A DNA stretch of 64,000 nt from Allosphingosinicella deserti (GTDB taxonomy: Bacteria; Pseudomonadota; Alphaproteobacteria; Sphingomonadales; Sphingomonadaceae). This document shows, piece after piece, positions 60,054 through 64,000 of this stretch; position 1 is the first letter of the stretch, and the number at the start of each line of letters is the position of its first letter. Below the pieces are notes generated by a model. That model did not search any database. It was not told the origin of the DNA and saw only the letters and a list, made by a program, of their open reading frames with translations. The stretch covers positions 248,001 through 312,000 of the forward strand of contig NZ_PXYI01000002.1 of the NCBI RefSeq assembly GCF_003012735.1, written 5' to 3'. The position numbers were made by a program, and so were the translations under genes.

Positions 60054-61121
60054 CTACCGCACCAGCCGGGTCACATGCCCCATCTTGCGCCCGGGCCGGC
60101 CCTCGCCCTTGCCGTAGAGATGTAGATGTGCGGTCCGGTCGGCCAGGATCTCGCACCAGCGCCCGGCATCGTCGCCGAGCAAATTCCACATCTCCACCCG
60201 CGGTGCGGTAAGATCGACCGCGCCGAGTGGAATTCCGCATATCGCACGGATGTGGTTCTCAAACTGTGAGGTCAGCGCGCCTTCGATCGTCCAGTGGCCG
60301 CTATTGTGCACCCTCGGTGCCATCTCGTTGAACATCGGACCCTGGGACGTCGCGAAGAACTCCAGGGTCAGCAGCCCGACATAATCGAGCGCATCGGCGA
60401 CGGTCCGCGCGAGTGCCTCGGCCTCTGCGATCTGCGGCCTCAGCTCGGCCGGCGCCGGCACTTCGGACCGGGCGAGAATGCCGCCGTCATGGCTATTGCG
60501 CGGCACCGGCCAGGTCACGGTCTCGCCGTCGGCGCCGCGGCAGAGCAGGATCGAGAACTCGGCGGAGAAGTCGACGAACGCTTCCAGGATCGAGGGCGCG
60601 CTTTGAACGGCCTCCCACGCGGCCTCCGCGTCGGCCGGAGTCATGATCCGCGCCTGGCCCTTGCCGTCATAGCCGAACCGGCGCGTCTTCAGCACCGCCG
60701 GAACGCCCACAGCCGCCACCGCCGCGTCGAGCTCTGCGCGGGTCGAAACCTCCGCGAACACCGGCGGCCGTCCGCCGAGGTCGCGCACGAAGCTCTTCTC
60801 CGCAACCCGGTCCTGCGCGATCTCGAGCGCGCGTCGTGGCGGGTAGAGCGGCGCTTCTGCCGACAAGGCGGTCAACGGCCCTGCCGCGATATTCTCGAAC
60901 TCGTAGGTGGCGACATCGACGCTTCGTCCGAACCGCGCCAGTGCCGCCTCATCGTCCCACGCGCCGCGCGTGAACAGGGCTGAGACCTCGGCCGCCGGGG
61001 GCGCCTCGTCGGGCGCATAGATATGGCATTTGTAACCCAGCTGGGCGGCGGCGATGGCGAGCATCCGGCCGAGCTGGCCGCCGCCGACGATCCCGATCGT
61101 GGACCCCGGCGCAATCGTCAT
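60054..61121 (-). CDS. purK: 5-(carboxyamino)imidazole ribonucleotide synthase PurK
   Basis: 355 residues. ATP-grasp fold beginning [24 protein letters not shown], with [19 protein letters not shown] and [18 protein letters not shown], and near the end [26 protein letters not shown]. It makes N5-CAIR from AIR, bicarbonate and ATP. Its ATG overlaps the purE stop by 4 bases, so purE-purK are coupled, the usual arrangement. Confidence 0.96.
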   Translation of the reverse strand: MTIAPGSTIGIVGGGQLGRMLAIAAAQLGYKCHIYAPDEAPPAAEVSALFTRGAWDDEAALARFGRSVDVATYEFENIAAGPLTALSAEAPLYPPRRALEIAQDRVAEKSFVRDLGGRPPVFAEVSTRAELDAAVAAVGVPAVLKTRRFGYDGKGQARIMTPADAEAAWEAVQSAPSILEAFVDFSAEFSILLCRGADGETVTWPVPRNSHDGGILARSEVPAPAELRPQIAEAEALARTVADALDYVGLLTLEFFATSQGPMFNEMAPRVHNSGHWTIEGALTSQFENHIRAICGIPLGAVDLTAPRVEMWNLLGDDAGRWCEILADRTAHLHLYGKGEGRPGRKMGHVTRLVR

Positions 61122-61594
61122 TCGGGCTGTTCCGAAACGCTTTCCGTCTGCGCTTGCCGCCAGGCCTGCAGTCGCTCGGCAATGGCCGTGTCGCTGGTCG
61201 CCAGGATCGACACTGCGAACAGGCCGGCGTTGATCGCCCCCGCCTTGCCGATCGCGAGCGTGCCGACCGGGATCCCGCCGGGCATCTGGACGATCGACAA
61301 CAGGCTGTCCATGCCCGACAGGGCCTTGGATTCCACCGGCACGCCGAGCACCGGCAAATGGGTCATAGACGCGGTCATGCCCGGCAGATGCGCAGCGCCG
61401 CCGGCACCGGCGATGATCACTTTCAGGCCGCGGCCGGCCGCGCCTTTGGCATAGTCGTAGAGCCGGTCCGGAGTCCGGTGGGCTGAAACGACCCTGGTCT
61501 CATGCGCGATCCCGAGCGTCTCCAGGATCTCCGATGCATGGCGCATCGTCTCCCAGTCCGATCGACTGCCCATGATGATCCCGACCGCTGTCAT
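61118..61594 (-). CDS. purE: N5-carboxyaminoimidazole ribonucleotide mutase PurE
   Basis: 158 residues from the ATG at 61594 ([17 protein letters not shown]); the open frame extends 39 residues further but those are not PurE. The motif [20 protein letters not shown] binds the phosphate of the ribotide, and [39 protein letters not shown] and [23 protein letters not shown] are typical. It converts N5-CAIR to CAIR. First gene of purEK; it is divergent from the GGDEF-like gene with 184 bases between. Confidence 0.96.
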   Translation of the reverse strand: MTAVGIIMGSRSDWETMRHASEILETLGIAHETRVVSAHRTPDRLYDYAKGAAGRGLKVIIAGAGGAAHLPGMTASMTHLPVLGVPVESKALSGMDSLLSIVQMPGGIPVGTLAIGKAGAINAGLFAVSILATSDTAIAERLQAWRQAQTESVSEQPE

Positions 61595-61778
61595 GCCCCA
61601 CCCTCTCTCTCCGGCGAAGCGGCACCTCTTAACCGCGGGTACGGACACGCGCAATTGCATGCCGCCGGTTGTCCGGAACTTGCGGCGCTGTCGTGGGCAA
61701 GGCCTATGCACCGTTCGCCCAAGGGTTGCGCCGTCCGCTTTCGCTCTCTGTTAACTGCCTGGTGTCTATAAGAGTCGG

Positions 61779-62363
61779 ATGACCGACCAGTCCGATCGCT
61801 TCGCCGGCACCGCCGCCGCATCGCCTGCCGAGGAGAATGCCCTCCTTCGCGCCGCACTCGCCGATGCGCAGCGCCGCATCGAGGAGCTCGAGGCGCTGGC
61901 CGAGGCCGATCCGCTGACCGGCCTCGCCAACGCCCGGCGCTTTGCCCGCGAGGTGGAACGGGCCACCGGCCGCGCGACCCGTCACGCGACGCCAGCCGCT
62001 CTGGTCGGCTTCGATCTGCGCAACCTCGCCGTCATCAATGCGCGCCATGGCCGCGCCGTTGGGGACGCCGCGCTCGCCCATCTCGCGCGCACCCTCTCAA
62101 GCCTGATCCGCGCCAGCGACCAGCTCGCCCGCACTGGCGGCTCGGAACTCGCCTTGCTGTTCGATCACTTCGATTCCGACAGCGCGATCGAGACGTCCGA
62201 GCGCCTGCAACGCTGCATCGCCCGGACCCCGCTCGATCTCGGCAGCGACAAGGTGCCGCTGGAAGTGGTGGTTGCCACCACCGGGATCATGCCCGGCGAC
62301 GAACCGGAGGGCGTGCTTGCCCGCGCGGCCCGCAACATCGCCCGGGCGCGCGATGAGGCCTGA
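61779..62363 (+). CDS. Degenerate GGDEF-domain protein
   Basis: 194 residues: N-terminal coiled coil (about 15-45, AEENALLRAALADAQRRIEELEALAEADPL), then a GGDEF fold (DPLTGLANARRFAREVERA, DLRNLAVINARHGRAVGDAALAHLARTL). The signature loop reads GGSEL (in LARTGGSELALLFD) rather than GG(D/E)EF, and the Phe is Leu, so diguanylate cyclase activity is doubtful. It could bind GTP or act as a partner only. A TATAAG six bases before the ATG (61767-61772) could be a -10 element of a nearly leaderless transcript, but no clear -35 was found. It converges on the molybdenum enzyme. Confidence 0.78.
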   Translation: MTDQSDRFAGTAAASPAEENALLRAALADAQRRIEELEALAEADPLTGLANARRFAREVERATGRATRHATPAALVGFDLRNLAVINARHGRAVGDAALAHLARTLSSLIRASDQLARTGGSELALLFDHFDSDSAIETSERLQRCIARTPLDLGSDKVPLEVVVATTGIMPGDEPEGVLARAARNIARARDEA

Positions 62364-62375
62364 CCGCTCCTCCGT

Positions 62376-64000
62376 TTAAAGGTCCGGCAGCCCCGGCAGG
62401 ATCTTGTCGAGCGTCAGCGGGTAATCGCGGACCCGAACCCCACAGGCATTGTAGATTGCGTTGGTGATCGCCGCGCCGGCCCCCGAGATGCCGAGCTCGC
62501 CCAGCCCCTTCGCGTGGAGCGGGTTCGAATGCTGGTCGCGCTCGGCGACGAACAGCACCTCGAGCTGAGGTACATCGGCGTTGACCGGGATATGGTATTC
62601 GGCAAGGTCGCGATTGACGAGCTTGCCGGTGCGCCCGTCGTGCAGCAATTCCTCGGTCAGCGCCGCGCCGATGCCGAAGGTCATGCCGCCGAGACATTGC
62701 GATCGTGCCGTCTTCTCGTTGAGGATCCGCCCCGCTGCGAATACGCCCAGCATCCGCCGCACCCGCACCTCGCCGGTGACCGCATTCACCGCCACTTCCG
62801 CAAAATGCGCGCCGTACGACGCCTGGGTGACCGCATCCTTCTGCTTGCCCGGGCTGATCGCGCCCATCGCCTCGATGCCGTCGCCGACCAGCTCGGCGAG
62901 CGGCATCGACTTGTTCTGAGCGATGGCGAGGCCGTCCTTCAACGTCATCGCCCCGGGCTCGACGCCGAGCGTCTTCGCAAGCTGGCGCCGCAATTCCTCG
63001 CAGGCGAGATAGACCGCCGATCCGGAGCCGCAGGCCCCCCAGGATCCGCCGGATCCGCCCGATGCCGGCATGTCGCTGTCGCCGAGCCGCACGTCGACCG
63101 ATCTGGGATCTAGGCCGAGCAGCTCGCCGGCGATCTGCGACAGGACCGAATAGGTGCCGGTGCCGATGTCGGTCATCGCCGTCTCGATCACCGCACGTCC
63201 CGACGGCTCGATCCGCACCTTCGCTTCTTCGCTCTGCAGCAGGTTGCTGCGCGCCGCCGCGGCCATGCCCATGCCGATCAGCCATTCGCCCTCACGCCGC
63301 TGAGCTGGTCTCGTCTCGCGGGCGTCCCAGCCGAATGTCTGCGCCCCGAGATCGAGGCATTCCCGGAGCGAGCGGGACGAGTAGGGGACGTTCTTTTCCG
63401 GATCGAGCAGCGGCTCGTTGCGGCGCCTAAGTTCGACCGGATCGATCGCCATCTGCTCGGCGAGCATGTCCATCGCGGTCTCGAGCGCCAGCATGCCCAC
63501 CGCTTCCCCCGGGGCGCGCATCGATCCCGACAGCACCAGGTTCAAGCGCACCTGATCGTGGGTGATGAGCCGGTGCTCGCCGGGATAGAGGAAGTGGGTG
63601 CCGATCCCCGCCGGCTCGAAATAGTCCTCGCCCGGCAAGTTGGACGTCAGGGTCTCGTGTCCGATGCCGATCAGCCGCCCATGGGCATCGGCGGCGAGCC
63701 GGATACGCTGCTCGGTGTTGGAACGGCGCACGGTCGCGTCGAACACCTGCTGGCGCAGCATCACCGCCTTCACCGGTCGGCCGAGCCGCTTGGCAGCGAT
63801 CGCCGCGGCGGTGGTCTCGGGCGCGATGCCGAGCTTCGATCCGAAGCCGCCGCCGACGAAATGCGAAACGATCCGCACCTGGTCCTTGCCGACGCCCAGC
63901 GCATCGGCGAGCTGCATCGCATCCTTGGTCGGGATCTGGTAGGATCCGTACAGCGTCAGCCTGTCCTCGTCCCACATCGCCACCGAGGCGTGCGGCTCCA
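62376..64000 (-). CDS. Xanthine dehydrogenase-family molybdopterin-binding subunit (PaoC-like), 5' truncated by window edge
   Basis: The C-terminal 541 residues are present and the frame runs off the edge (EPHASVAMWDEDRLTLYGS is the first visible stretch). Molybdenum-hydroxylase motifs include QIPTKDAMQLADALG, VSHFVGGGFGSK and GSGGSWGACGSGSAVYLACEE, and near the end KGLGELGISGAGAAITNAIYNACGVRVRDYPLTL, in which the Glu of GLGE fits the catalytic position. It resembles the large subunit of periplasmic aldehyde oxidoreductases, which carry molybdopterin cytosine dinucleotide. The FeS and FAD subunits would be expected beyond the edge. The substrate is not readable. Confidence 0.85.
   Translation of the reverse strand, partial: EPHASVAMWDEDRLTLYGSYQIPTKDAMQLADALGVGKDQVRIVSHFVGGGFGSKLGIAPETTAAAIAAKRLGRPVKAVMLRQQVFDATVRRSNTEQRIRLAADAHGRLIGIGHETLTSNLPGEDYFEPAGIGTHFLYPGEHRLITHDQVRLNLVLSGSMRAPGEAVGMLALETAMDMLAEQMAIDPVELRRRNEPLLDPEKNVPYSSRSLRECLDLGAQTFGWDARETRPAQRREGEWLIGMGMAAAARSNLLQSEEAKVRIEPSGRAVIETAMTDIGTGTYSVLSQIAGELLGLDPRSVDVRLGDSDMPASGGSGGSWGACGSGSAVYLACEELRRQLAKTLGVEPGAMTLKDGLAIAQNKSMPLAELVGDGIEAMGAISPGKQKDAVTQASYGAHFAEVAVNAVTGEVRVRRMLGVFAAGRILNEKTARSQCLGGMTFGIGAALTEELLHDGRTGKLVNRDLAEYHIPVNADVPQLEVLFVAERDQHSNPLHAKGLGELGISGAGAAITNAIYNACGVRVRDYPLTLDKILPGLPDL

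Noticed and set aside
57265-60240. Very long minus-strand open frame opposite the M16 peptidase
   Set aside because: A mirror frame caused by high GC; composition is Arg/Asp/Gly-rich without domains, while the plus frame has the HxxEH motif.

Overview
The window is a gene-dense, GC-rich chromosomal segment of an alphaproteobacterium, most likely a member of the Sphingomonadales (a Sphingomonas relative). This is inferred from the TamA/TamB pair, the J-domain/CobS/CobT block, the infA-maf-RNase G-like-yacG-tRNA-Phe order, a large TonB-dependent receptor followed by TPR-sulfotransferase/oxygenase genes, and an exopolysaccharide cluster of the sphingan type. No phage genes, insertion sequences, CRISPR arrays or integrases were seen. 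No gap between genes exceeds about 300 bases.

Layout. Bases 1-8950 form the right end of an exopolysaccharide cluster: the C-terminal part of an asparagine synthetase-like protein, an EpsG-type polymerase, a GT4 glycosyltransferase, an O-antigen ligase/polymerase, an unrecognised membrane-anchored protein, a Wzc/GumC-type chain-length protein fused to a BY-kinase, and a Wza-type export lipoprotein. A PPP-family phosphatase and a D-2-hydroxyacid dehydrogenase-type flavoprotein follow. Bases 11.6-19 kb hold a small lipoprotein and the tamA-tamB outer-membrane assembly operon. Bases 19-21.9 kb hold a leftward, overlapping three-gene operon: type III polyketide synthase, methyltransferase and flavoprotein reductase. 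This is a probable lipid-polyketide (alkylpyrone or alkylresorcinol-like) pathway.

Bases 22-30.4 kb are housekeeping: tRNA-Phe, yacG, a minimal RNase E/G-like protein, maf, infA, a K+-independent proton-pumping pyrophosphatase, nusB-thiL, and a bolA-pirin-alpha/beta hydrolase operon. Bases 30.4-33.9 kb hold a J-domain protein with cobS and cobT. Bases 34-43.5 kb carry small envelope proteins, rpmB, tadA, an OmpA-family lipoprotein, a CNNM/CorC-type transporter, a three-gene set of small membrane proteins, and the divergent purD/xseA pair whose start codons overlap.

Bases 43.7-52.5 kb are the least understood part: a TonB-dependent receptor, a strong terminator, then three translationally coupled genes. 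Each of the three has an N-terminal TPR-like region joined to a catalytic domain (PAPS sulfotransferase, AspH-type hydroxylase, 2OG-Fe(II) oxygenase). They look like a cytoplasmic protein- or peptide-modifying set whose substrate is unknown. This is the best candidate here for an undescribed system. The right end carries clpB, two divergent exported peptidases (M28 and M16), purE-purK, a degenerate GGDEF protein, and the C-terminal part of a PaoC-like molybdenum hydroxylase that runs off the edge.

Many starts use GTG or TTG and many neighbours overlap by 1-4 bases, so translational coupling is a general feature. Start choices that differ from the longest open frame are explained in each entry. 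All functional calls come from reading motifs by eye; no database search was possible.
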